Source: Microbacterium oxydans
GTDB lineage: Bacteria > Actinomycetota > Actinomycetes > Actinomycetales > Microbacteriaceae
NCBI RefSeq assembly: GCF_000956525.1
Contig: NZ_JYIW01000019.1
Coordinates: forward strand, 62,001 to 126,000
Length of the DNA stretch: 64,000 nt
Direction: 5' to 3'
A model generated the notes under the pieces. The model was not told the origin of the DNA and searched no databases. It saw only the letters and a list, made by a program, of their open reading frames with translations. Numbering within the stretch: position 1 is the stretch's first letter; the number at the start of each line of letters is the position of its first letter. Both the position numbers and the translations under genes were made by a program. Positions 25,884 through 34,197 of the stretch are shown in pieces.

Positions 25884-27089
25884 CTACTCGGGCAGGGGCT
25901 GGTCGCGGTACAGCGCCTCGAACGTGTCGAGCGTGCGGTTGATGTCGTGGATGGCCACGCCGTCGACGGATGCCTGCTGCATCCGCGCGTACTCTGCGGG
26001 CTCCGCCGTCAGCACATCGGTCAACCGGGCGGCGAGCTGGTCGACATCACCGGGCGGGAACAGGTAGCCGTTCTCGCCGTCGTGCACGAGGTGCGGGAGG
26101 GCGACGGCATCCGCCGCGACGATCGGGAGCGCCGAGGCCATGGCCTCCATGGTCGCGATCGACTGCAGCTCGGCGATCGAGGCGATCACGAACAGGCTGG
26201 CCTGCGACAGCAGCGCCCGCAGCTCCTCATCGGAGGTGCGTCCGTGGAAGGTCACGCGGTCGGCGAGCCCGAGCTTCGCCGCGAGCGACTCGAGCTGCTT
26301 GCGCTGGTCGCCGCCGCCGACGATGTCGAACGTGGTGCCGAGCGCCGGGTCGAGCTTGGTCATCGCATGCAGGATGACCTCGACCTGCTTCTCGGCGGTG
26401 AGGCGGCCGACGAAGATGATGCGGTTCTGCTCGCGCGGTGCGATCACGGGGGTGTACTGCGATGCGTCGATGCCGCAGCTGACCGGGATGACTCCGGAGA
26501 CGTCGATCGAGCCCTCGAGGAAGTCCGCGGCGCGACGCGTCGGTGTCGTGATCGCTCTGGTGCGGTCGAAGGTGCGCTTCGCGTCGCCCCAGGCCCACTT
26601 CAGGATCGCGTTGTCGACGAATGTCGGCAGCATGCTGTGGTCGAGGATGTTCTCGGCCATCACGTGGTTCGTGGCGATCACGGGGATGCCTCGTTCCTCC
26701 GCGATGGATGCCAGGCCGCGACCGATCACGATGTGCGACTGGATGTGCACCACGTCGGGCTTGACCTCGTCGAGGATCTTCCGCACATAGGGCTTCACAC
26801 GCCACGGCCACACGAAGCGCAGCCAATCGTGCGGGGGCCAGCGCACCGACGGCAGGCGGTGCAGCGTCATCGGCTCACCCTCGATCACCTCGGTGCGCGG
26901 CTTTGCACGGCGGTAGGCCACGTTCGGCGCCACCACGTGCACGTCATGGCCGCGCTGGACGAGTCCGGCGGCGAGACGTTCGGCGAAGCGCGCGGCTCCG
27001 TTGATGTCGGGGGCGAAGGTGTCGCAGCCGATCAGGATGCGCAACGGTCGCTCCGCGGGAGCACTCGGATCAGAGGGGGAAGAGGACAT
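25884..27089 (-). CDS. Group 1 (GT4-like) glycosyltransferase
   Basis: 401 residues. LRILIGCDTFAPDINGAARF is the N-terminal nucleotide-fold start, and the C-terminal GT-B domain contains IIFVGRLTAEKQVEVILHAM and SIATMEAMASALPIVAADA with its EX7E-like pattern. It resembles the actinobacterial mannosyl/glucosyl transferases that build membrane glycolipids. First gene of the two-gene operon; TACCGT (minus strand, complement of 27098-27103) is eight bases before the ATG. Confidence 0.88.
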   Translation of the reverse strand: MSSSPSDPSAPAERPLRILIGCDTFAPDINGAARFAERLAAGLVQRGHDVHVVAPNVAYRRAKPRTEVIEGEPMTLHRLPSVRWPPHDWLRFVWPWRVKPYVRKILDEVKPDVVHIQSHIVIGRGLASIAEERGIPVIATNHVMAENILDHSMLPTFVDNAILKWAWGDAKRTFDRTRAITTPTRRAADFLEGSIDVSGVIPVSCGIDASQYTPVIAPREQNRIIFVGRLTAEKQVEVILHAMTKLDPALGTTFDIVGGGDQRKQLESLAAKLGLADRVTFHGRTSDEELRALLSQASLFVIASIAELQSIATMEAMASALPIVAADAVALPHLVHDGENGYLFPPGDVDQLAARLTDVLTAEPAEYARMQQASVDGVAIHDINRTLDTFEALYRDQPLPE

Positions 27090-27261
27090 GCTGCCTTACG
27101 GTACGGCGGCCAAGGAAAGCCCTGGTCGGGGCGCTGCCACTCTACCCGAGCGCCCTGCGCGTCCGGCTGAGGCGTACCGACATCCCCAGCACCGCGACAC
27201 CACCGCGCGTCCGTCTGCCATCCGTACCGCCATCCCCAGCCGGAACCCGTACCGTTGAGTC

Positions 27262-27849
27262 ATGCGACTGACTGCCGACGCCGATCCAGCGCTGTGGATC
27301 CCCGTGACGGACTCGCTGGGCTGGCGAGGACGACGCCACCGCAAGGCCGCGATCCGGATGCTGCTGGGCCAGGCGAACACCGCGCTCGGTGCCACCGAGC
27401 GCCCCGGCTCGCGCTTCGGCGCGTGGGCGATGAGTCAGGCGGCGCCGTTCATGATGAAGCAGGCCGATGGCCGCGTACTCGTGTGGACGTGGAAGGCGGA
27501 GCCGGAGTTGATCGTGGCGATTGCGACCGCGCAGCAGCTCACGCCTGACATCCGGATCGCGCGGGCGTCGATGCCCATGGAGTACGACGACACGGTGTCG
27601 TTCCCGACGCGTCTCGGCGTCGGCGAGAAGCTGCTCGTACCGATGCCGTCAACGCCGACCGATCCCCCGTTCGCGACCTACACGTGGGACACCGGCACAC
27701 ATCTCGTGACGCTCACCGCGATGTGCAGCGACCGGGAGCGCTTCGGGGTGCTGACGGGCGCGCTCGACGATCTCGCCCGGAGCATCCGCATCGCCGATGA
27801 TCTCACCGGGGGCGAATCGCCTGACGTGCTGCGGTTGCCGCCCGCCTGA
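27262..27849 (+). CDS. Conserved hypothetical protein
   Basis: 195 residues, not recognised. It has no signal peptide or membrane span. It begins MRLTADADPALWIPVTDSLG and is a mixed alpha/beta protein with a strand-rich centre (VLVWTWKAEPELIVAIATAQ) and a C-terminal helix (GVLTGALDDLARSIRIADDL). Codon usage matches the neighbours. TACCGT (27250-27255) ends six bases before the ATG, which supports expression as a leaderless gene. Convergent with the MmcQ/YjbR-like gene. Confidence 0.75.
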   Translation: MRLTADADPALWIPVTDSLGWRGRRHRKAAIRMLLGQANTALGATERPGSRFGAWAMSQAAPFMMKQADGRVLVWTWKAEPELIVAIATAQQLTPDIRIARASMPMEYDDTVSFPTRLGVGEKLLVPMPSTPTDPPFATYTWDTGTHLVTLTAMCSDRERFGVLTGALDDLARSIRIADDLTGGESPDVLRLPPA

Positions 27850-27867
27850 ATCAGGAACGCACGCCAC

Positions 27868-28278
27868 TCATCGCAGCCCGCGTTCGGCGAGCCAGGCCTG
27901 CGCGACCTTCGGCGGCACCCGGGTCAGCCAGGCATCCGTGATGATCTCGGCGAGCCGGTCACGATCGACGGCATCCAGCCGCACGAGCAGCCCAGGGTAT
28001 CCGTCGAAGTGCGGGATCGAGAAGTAGACCTCCGGGGATGCCGCGAGCAGCTCGTCCTTCTCCTCCAGCGTCGCGACTCGCACTGCGATCACCGCACCGC
28101 CCGGCCACTCCCGCCCCAGGTCGGCGAGCTGTCGCAGGTCCGTCGCGCGCAGGCCCCGCACGCCCGCGAACTGCCCGCTCGCCACCCGCCACGCCGGGTC
28201 ACCCGTGTGCCCGTTCGCGCGCTCCTCGACACCGGGCAGGGCGAGGGCGATCGCACGCACCTCGTCGATGGTCGCCAT
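27868..28278 (-). CDS. MmcQ/YjbR-family protein
   Basis: 136 residues. The start MATIDEVRAIALALPGVEE, the middle VRVATLEEKDELLAASPEVYFSIPHF and the end LAEIITDAWLTRVPPKVAQAWL match MmcQ/YjbR-like proteins, which have a CyaY-like fold and are suspected to bind DNA. Role unknown. Divergent from the DUF2252 gene with only 42 bases between starts. Confidence 0.85.
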   Translation of the reverse strand: MATIDEVRAIALALPGVEERANGHTGDPAWRVASGQFAGVRGLRATDLRQLADLGREWPGGAVIAVRVATLEEKDELLAASPEVYFSIPHFDGYPGLLVRLDAVDRDRLAEIITDAWLTRVPPKVAQAWLAERGLR

Positions 28279-28320
28279 GCAGCCATCGTCTCGCCTGCGC
28301 GCGCCTGCCACAATGACCCC

Positions 28321-29670
28321 ATGCACGAGTGGACTCCGCCGGCCTCGCGCCGCGCCCTCCTCGACCACGGCGTCGCCGCCAGGAAGCGAACGCCCCGCGG
28401 CGCCCTCGCGGAGATCCCGACCGGTCCACGCGATCCGCTCGGCATCCTCGACGCGCAGAACCGCGACCGTATCGCCGAGCTGGTCCCGCTGCGCACCGAG
28501 CGCATGTCGGCGAGCCCCTTCGCGTTCTACCGGGGAACGGCGGCGCTGATGGCCGCCGACCTCGCGGATGCCCCGCACAGCGGCATCCTGGTCGCCTCGT
28601 GCGGCGACGCCCACGTGTCGAACTTCGGCTTCTACGCCTCGGCGCAACGCAGCCTCCTGTTCGACCTCAACGACTTCGACGAGGCCGCGTGGGCTCCCTG
28701 GGAGTGGGACGTCAAGCGGCTGGTCGCCAGCATCGTGGTCGGTGGGCAGGCATCGGGGAGGACGGACGCCGTGATCGACGAGGCCGTGCTCGCAGCGGTC
28801 GCCGCCTACGCACGGGGCATCGAGCGGGCCACGGCCCTCAGCCCGACCGCACGCTACTTCACGCACTTCGACGTGGAGTCGTCGCGGAGCATGCTCGACA
28901 AGGCATCGCAGAAGGCGACCCGCAGCGCGATCCGTCAGGCGCAGCGTCGAACCGGTGAACGCGCGGTGCTGAGACTGACGGAGGAGGACGCCGACGGTCG
29001 CCGCCGGTTCCGCCACGACGCGCCGACCATGACCATGGCCGGCGCCGAGGTGCTCGACCGCGTGCACGACCTGGTCGCGCAGTACCGGCGCACCGCGAGT
29101 CCGGACATCGCGCTGCTCTTCGAGCACTTCTCGGTGAGCGACGTCGCCCGCCGCGTGGTCGGCGTCGGCAGCGTGGGCACTCGCTGCTACCTGGTGCTCT
29201 TCCAGGACGGCGAGGGCAGCACCGTGCTGATGCAGCCCAAGCAGGCGTCACGCAGCGTGCTGGTCGAGTACGGCGGCATCGAGCAGCCGGCGTCGCTGCA
29301 GGAGATGATCGAGACCTCAGGAGAGGGTGCGCGGGTCGTCTCGATGCAGCGCATCCTGCAGGCGCTCTCGGATCCGTTCCTCGGCCATCTGCGCGGACCG
29401 GAGGCCGACTACTACGTGCGGCAGTTCCACGACATGAAGGGGAGCATCGAGGTCGAGGAGCTCGACGACGGCCCCTTCGTCACCTATGCCCAGGCCTGCG
29501 CCGCGACGATCGCCCGCGCGCACAGCCAGTCCGTCTCGGCATCCGTCGTCGCCGGCTACCTCGGCAGCGGACGCGTCGTCGGTCAGGCGTTGCTCGAGTG
29601 GGCGCACGCGTACGCCGCGATCTCACTCGCCGATTTCCAGGCGTTCCGCGCGCGAACTAAACCGGTATAG
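28321..29670 (+). CDS. DUF2252-family protein (kinase-like fold)
   Basis: 449 residues. Family hallmarks: [62 protein letters not shown], and near the end [14 protein letters not shown]. The [10 protein letters not shown] and FDLNDFDEA segments resemble the catalytic HGDxxxxN and DxD loops of aminoglycoside-kinase-like proteins, so an ATP-dependent phosphotransferase is plausible but unproven. CACAAT ends six bases before the ATG (leaderless). Its last codons and stop overlap the operator and -10 of the next gene. Confidence 0.88.
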   Translation: MHEWTPPASRRALLDHGVAARKRTPRGALAEIPTGPRDPLGILDAQNRDRIAELVPLRTERMSASPFAFYRGTAALMAADLADAPHSGILVASCGDAHVSNFGFYASAQRSLLFDLNDFDEAAWAPWEWDVKRLVASIVVGGQASGRTDAVIDEAVLAAVAAYARGIERATALSPTARYFTHFDVESSRSMLDKASQKATRSAIRQAQRRTGERAVLRLTEEDADGRRRFRHDAPTMTMAGAEVLDRVHDLVAQYRRTASPDIALLFEHFSVSDVARRVVGVGSVGTRCYLVLFQDGEGSTVLMQPKQASRSVLVEYGGIEQPASLQEMIETSGEGARVVSMQRILQALSDPFLGHLRGPEADYYVRQFHDMKGSIEVEELDDGPFVTYAQACAATIARAHSQSVSASVVAGYLGSGRVVGQALLEWAHAYAAISLADFQAFRARTKPV

Positions 29671-29671
29671 T
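29656..29671 (+). promoter_or_regulatory. LacI-type operator overlapping the -10 of the GH-A hydrolase gene
   Basis: ACTAAACCGGTATAGT is a 16-bp near-palindrome (only one symmetric pair differs) with the central CG typical of LacI-family operators. TATAGT (29666-29671) inside it is an excellent -10 for the hydrolase gene starting at 29701. The site covers the final codons and TAG of the DUF2252 gene. The LacI gene at 31097-32110 is the obvious candidate to bind it. Confidence 0.72.
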
Positions 29672-29700
29672 GGGCGCAATCCGCCGGAAGGAACCACCGA

Positions 29701-30998
29701 TGCACACCCCCGCCCCGCTGCGCTTCGGCGCCAACTACACGCCGCGCGCGCAGTGGATGCACGCGTGGATGAAGCTCGACCTCGACGAGGTGCGCCGCGA
29801 CTTCGCCGCACTCGCCGAACTCGGCCTCGACCACCTGCGCATCTTCCCGCTGTGGACGGTGCTGCAGCCGAACCGCACACTGATCCGCCCGGAAGCCGTC
29901 GACGACGTGCGCGCCGTGGTCGATGTCGCAGCGGAGTTCGGACTCGACGCGAGCGTCGACGTGATCCAGGGACACCTGTCGAGCTTCGACTTCATCCCCT
30001 CCTGGCTGTTCACCTGGCACGACAAGAACATGTTCACGCACCCGGACGCCCTGAGCGGTCAGGCCGAGCTGGTCACCCGCCTCGGCGAGCGCCTGGGCGA
30101 CGCCTCGAACTTCCTCGGCTTCACGCTGGGCAACGAGACGAACCAGTTCTCGGCGCAGACGCATCCCTCCCCCTGGCCGGTCACCGAAGCGGAAGCCGCG
30201 AACTGGATCACCACACTGCTGGATGCCGCGCACGCCTCCGCCCCGGCGCAGCAGCATGTGCACAGCGAGTACGACGCCGCCTGGTACATGGACGGCCACG
30301 GGTTCACCCCGGCGCTGGCCTCGCGCCTCGGCGACATCACGACGGTGCACTCCTGGATCTTCAACGGCACGGCGCAGAGGTACGGCGGGCGCTCCGTGGC
30401 ATCCGATCGCCATGCCGAGTACATGATCGAGCTGGCGCGGGCATTCGCGACCGACCCGACCAAGCCGATCTGGCTGCAGGAGGTCGGCGCCCCCTCGAAC
30501 TGCCTCACGCCGGAGCAGACCCCGGACTTCCTCGAGGCGACGCTGCGTTCGGTCGTCCGCACCGACGGCCTGTGGGGCGTGACCTGGTGGTGCTCGCACG
30601 ACGTGAGCCGCAGCCTGGCCGACTTCCCCGAGCTCGAGTACACGCTCGGCCTGGTCGATCAGCACGGCGAGGCCAAGCCGATCGGCCGCCGCTTCGCAGA
30701 GCTCATCCCCGAGCTGCGCGAGCGGCAGCCGGCACCTGCCCGCACGCTCGGCATCGTGGTCGAGGTCGACGAGGCGGAGACACCGCTCAGCCGAGGCGCG
30801 ATGAGCCCAGGCGGCACGATCTTCCAGGCCTGGGTCGACGCGTGCGAGGCGGGGGCGGATCCCGCCTTCGTGACGTCGAAGGATGCGGACGACCCTGCTG
30901 TGCTCGCTGCGCGCGGCATCACGCAACTGGTGCGCCCGGTGGTCGAGCCCTGGTCGTACGCCTCGCAGAACACGGTCGTCGAGCACCGGGCGGTGTAG
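29701..30998 (+). CDS. Clan GH-A glycoside hydrolase (GH5-like)
   Basis: 432 residues, no signal peptide, so cytoplasmic. The TIM-barrel opening is [19 protein letters not shown]; the acid/base Glu is in the NE pair of [10 protein letters not shown] (about residue 147) and the probable nucleophile Glu in IWLQEVGAP (about 262). The C-terminal ~80 residues form a small beta domain. GGAAGG precedes the ATG. Likely acts on imported oligosaccharides, beta-mannoside or beta-glucoside type, but linkage cannot be assigned. Under its own LacI operator, with the LacI gene convergent downstream. Confidence 0.82.
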
Positions 30999-31024
30999 GT
31001 GCGGCGCTCCGGTCGCACGGGGCG

Positions 31025-31083
31025 TTCCGGTCGCACTTCGTGCCGCCGGCGCGTGCGCGGGGCAGCAGCAACTGCGACCGGAA
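31025..31083. terminator. inverted repeat between convergent hydrolase and LacI genes
   Basis: TTCCGGTCGCA (31025-31035) and TGCGACCGGAA (31073-31083) form a perfect 11-bp stem around a GC-rich loop. A second partial copy of the left arm (CTCCGGTCGCA, 31007-31017) could pair instead. Position between two convergent genes suggests a two-way terminator. Confidence 0.55.
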
Positions 31084-31096
31084 GCGGGTATCCGGG

Positions 31097-32110
31097 CTAG
31101 CGCGGCGGGGCCGTGCTGTCGCGTACCGTCAGTCGCGGCACGGCGGCGGCTCGGTCAGGAAGCACGTCGGGGGCATCGATCTGCTCGAGCAGGAACGCCG
31201 CGGCATCAGCGCCGAGACCGAAGGTGTCTCGCGTCATGCAGGTGATCGACGGGTGCACGAGGGCAGCGACCACGGAGTCGTCGAACGATGCGATCGACAG
31301 GGCGGCCGGCACCGAGATGCCTCGCTCCTGCGCCGCGCGGAGTCCGGCGATCGCCATCACGTCGTTGTCGAACACGACGGCGGTCGGTGGCGCAGGACGG
31401 TCGAGCAGTTCATGCAATGCTGCGGATGCCGCAGCCGGCGAGGAGTCCGTCGCGATGACGTGGGCGTGGTCGGCCGTGGCCGCGAGCACCTCGGCGCGCA
31501 GCTTCGTGTGCTGGAACTCCGCCGGCCCTGCGACGTAGGCGATGTCGCCGTGCCCGAGCTCGACCAGGTGTGCGAACAGCGTCGCAGCGACGCGGCGGTC
31601 GTCGACCCAGAGCGTGGCCGGGTCGCCGGGCCGGGAGGCGACGCTGCCGATCACGATCGCGGGCAGTCCCAGCGCTCGCAGCGCCGGGAGCCGAGGGTCG
31701 TCGTCGCGCGGGTCGATCACGATGACGCCGTCGACCTGATGCGCGCTGCGCCACCGACGGTGGGTGGCGAGCTCATCGTCGACCGAGGCGACGATGGCGG
31801 TCTGCAGCGCGGTGCGATGCGGCGCGAGGGCGGACTGCACTCCGGCGACGAGGTCGGTGAAGAACGCCTCGGCGCCGAGCGTGCGGGCAGGGCGGTTCAC
31901 GGCGAAGCCGATCACGCCGGCGCGCGCACCCGTCAGCGCCCTGGCCGTCGAGCTCGGCAGCCAGTCGTGCTCGGCGGCGACCGCGAGGATTCGCTGCCGG
32001 GTCTCGTCACTCACTCCCGGTCGACCGTTCAGCGCGAACGACACGGCACCGGGTGAGACGCCTGCGAGGCGCGCGATGTCGGTGATCGTCACGCGCTTGG
32101 CCGGGGGCAT
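31097..32110 (-). CDS. LacI-family regulator of the GH-A hydrolase gene
   Basis: 337 residues from ATG 32110, supported by a TACAGT -10 (complement of 32117-32122) six bases upstream. Head: TITDIARLAGVSPGAVSFALNGRPGV, with hinge helix SSTARALTGARAGVIGFAV. The effector core carries FDNDVMAIAGLRAAQERG and SIASFDDSVVAALVHPSITCM. Ser-Phe in place of the usual Ser-Arg in the recognition helix implies an unusual operator half-site, consistent with the ACCGGT-centred site at 29656. Confidence 0.9.
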   Translation of the reverse strand: MPPAKRVTITDIARLAGVSPGAVSFALNGRPGVSDETRQRILAVAAEHDWLPSSTARALTGARAGVIGFAVNRPARTLGAEAFFTDLVAGVQSALAPHRTALQTAIVASVDDELATHRRWRSAHQVDGVIVIDPRDDDPRLPALRALGLPAIVIGSVASRPGDPATLWVDDRRVAATLFAHLVELGHGDIAYVAGPAEFQHTKLRAEVLAATADHAHVIATDSSPAAASAALHELLDRPAPPTAVVFDNDVMAIAGLRAAQERGISVPAALSIASFDDSVVAALVHPSITCMTRDTFGLGADAAAFLLEQIDAPDVLPDRAAAVPRLTVRDSTAPPR

Positions 32111-32250
32111 CCCCTCACTGTAGCGATCCATTCGAACGACTCCTGCTGCACCGGCAGCGCACTGAGCGAGTTGTCCACCGCTCCTGCGCCAGCGGCCCAG
32201 GAGCACCGGAATACCGTGACAGCCTGGCCGTCCGGACGCACACTGGAGGC

Positions 32251-32475
32251 ATGCGATTGAACGACCCACAGGTATGGACACTCATCGGGGTGTTCGCTGC
32301 GGTCATGCTGGGCGGCATGACGCTCATGACCACGCAACTGAGCCGCATCATCCGCGCCGAGGTCGGCCGCGTCGAGGGGGTGCTCTCGGCACGAATCGAA
32401 TCCATCGATCGCCGTCTGGAAGAACTCGACACGGAGCTGACGAACCTCGCGACGCGCTTCTGGCGCTCGCAGTAG
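32251..32475 (+). CDS. Small membrane-anchored coiled-coil protein
   Basis: 74 residues: an N-terminal span (WTLIGVFAAVMLGGMTLM, about 9-26) followed by a heptad-rich helix (VLSARIESIDRRLEELDTEL), so a short membrane-anchored coiled coil. GGAGGC lies directly before the ATG. Function unknown; no link to the neighbouring regulators is visible. Similar one-span coiled-coil peptides are common conserved unknowns in actinobacteria. Confidence 0.65.
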   Translation: MRLNDPQVWTLIGVFAAVMLGGMTLMTTQLSRIIRAEVGRVEGVLSARIESIDRRLEELDTELTNLATRFWRSQ

Positions 32476-32562
32476 CGGCGGCCAGCAGAGGGGCCCCAGA
32501 CGTGAACCCAGCGGGGACGGACGCCACCGGCATCCGTCCCCGCATTCAGCCAGCCAGCCAAC

Positions 32563-34197
32563 TCAGATCGCGACGTCTCCGACCAGGTTGACCTTGATGC
32601 CCATGCCTGCGAACATCGCCGCCTTGGCGATCAGCGCCTTGTCGGCCGTCTCGGCGTCCGGCGCGTAGACGGTCTGGGCGTGGTTGGCCTTGTGCCGGGC
32701 CATGAACTGGTCGCGCGAGATGCCGTGCAGCACGACATGCGCGATCGGCCACTCGGGATTCGTGGCGTCCTTGCGGCGCGTGGTCTCCTCGGCCGGCAGC
32801 TCGACGACGGATGCGCGGAAGATGTCGGCCTGCAGGATGCCGTCGGCGATGAACACCCGCGACAGCACGAGCTCGCCCGGCTTCGATACGCCGTTGATCG
32901 TCGCGCCGCCCGCCGGGAAGAACACGTGACCCTGACGCCAGCCCTCGGCGTTCTGCCATCCGCCGAGGTGCGAGGCCGGCACCGACCCCGAGATCTCGTA
33001 GACCCACACGAACTGGCCGTCGTAGTCCTCGCCCCAGCGCACATCGTGCAGCGTGTTGTCGGGCACCAGGCCCATCGCGCGCCACACACGATCGGTCACG
33101 AGCGCGTCGACCGCGACGCCCTCGTCGGCCTCGTTGAAGTGCGGGAACGCGCGTCCTTCATGCAGCACGCGCGAGCCGTCGCGCGAGGTCACCGGCGGGC
33201 GCTCGGTGGAGTTCAGGATGCCCTCGGCGAGGTCGGACGCCGGCACGAGGTCCTTCAGGCCCTGCTGGTACTGGATGCCCACCGCGTCGAGCCCGAAATC
33301 GTCGGCGATGCGGAGCGCAGCGATGTACATCTTCAGCTGCCACTGCACCTGCTCGCGGGTGAGTTCGGTCGCTGCGTCCTCGCCGTAGATGAAGGTCATC
33401 CCCGCCTCGATCAGCCAGTCGTAGGCGGCATCCGCCTCGCCTTCGGTGACGTTCAGCATCTCGGCGTACAGGGCCGACTGCGACAGGCGCTCCTTGTAGA
33501 TGCCGGTCCTGTTGAGCAGCTCGTCGTCGAAGATCGCGTTGTACATGCCCATGCAGCCCTCGTCGAAGACGCCGATGATGGCCTTCTCGGCGAGCAGTTC
33601 GGCGGCGAGCGCCTCGCCGAGCGCCTTCTCCGGGCTGTCCGGCAGCTCGGGCAGCGCGCGCACGTGCGAGGCATCGTGCGTGATCGACCCGGTCTCGGTC
33701 CACTCCTTGATGCCGTTCTTGAACCAGTCGTCGCTGAAGTCGACCGACCAGATCGAGGCGTACGGCTTGTCCATCTTGGTGAGGCCGGCGTTCAGGCCGA
33801 GGAGTCCGACGAGTCCCGGCCAGTCACCCGCGAAGTTCGCGACCGTCAGGATCGGGCCCTCGTGCGTGCGGAGCCCTGCGAGCACGTGGTGCGAGTACTG
33901 CCAGACGGCCTCGGCGACGATGAGCGGAGCATCCGTTGGGATGTTCTTGAAGACCTCGAGTCCCATGCGCTGGCTCGAGATGAAGCCGTGGCCCGTCGCC
34001 GGGTCGACCTCGTTGGCGCGGATGACGGTCCAGCCGAGATCCTTGAACACGCCGGTGACGCCCGCTTCGAGTTCGACCTGGACCGGCCAGCCGCCGGTGT
34101 TGGCGGCTTCGCGCAGGTCGCCGGAGGCGATCAGGTACGCGGTCTTGGGCGCGGATGCCGGACGGGATGCCGGGGTCGGCAGGGTGTAGGTGGTCAT
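32563..34197 (-). CDS. L-fucose/D-arabinose isomerase-family protein
   Basis: 544 residues, cytoplasmic. FucI-like segments: VFDEGCMGMYNAIFD (about 211), the active-site stretch AVGIQYQQGLKDLVPASDLAEGILN (about 305-330, read in parts), and the C-terminal His-bearing ARHKANHAQTVYA (about 499). L-fucose isomerases also convert D-arabinose to D-ribulose, because the sugars share configuration at the reacting carbons. Last gene of a tightly overlapped operon kinase-GH116-isomerase, start overlapping the GH116 stop by ATGA, with GGAGG upstream. In this context D-arabinose is the best substrate guess. Divergent enough from classical FucI that the assay is needed. Confidence 0.75.
   Translation of the reverse strand: MTTYTLPTPASRPASAPKTAYLIASGDLREAANTGGWPVQVELEAGVTGVFKDLGWTVIRANEVDPATGHGFISSQRMGLEVFKNIPTDAPLIVAEAVWQYSHHVLAGLRTHEGPILTVANFAGDWPGLVGLLGLNAGLTKMDKPYASIWSVDFSDDWFKNGIKEWTETGSITHDASHVRALPELPDSPEKALGEALAAELLAEKAIIGVFDEGCMGMYNAIFDDELLNRTGIYKERLSQSALYAEMLNVTEGEADAAYDWLIEAGMTFIYGEDAATELTREQVQWQLKMYIAALRIADDFGLDAVGIQYQQGLKDLVPASDLAEGILNSTERPPVTSRDGSRVLHEGRAFPHFNEADEGVAVDALVTDRVWRAMGLVPDNTLHDVRWGEDYDGQFVWVYEISGSVPASHLGGWQNAEGWRQGHVFFPAGGATINGVSKPGELVLSRVFIADGILQADIFRASVVELPAEETTRRKDATNPEWPIAHVVLHGISRDQFMARHKANHAQTVYAPDAETADKALIAKAAMFAGMGIKVNLVGDVAI

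Noticed and set aside
29486-32056. 856-codon plus-strand frame over the GH-A hydrolase and LacI genes
   Set aside because: Out of frame with the recognised hydrolase and antisense to the LacI gene; no motif.
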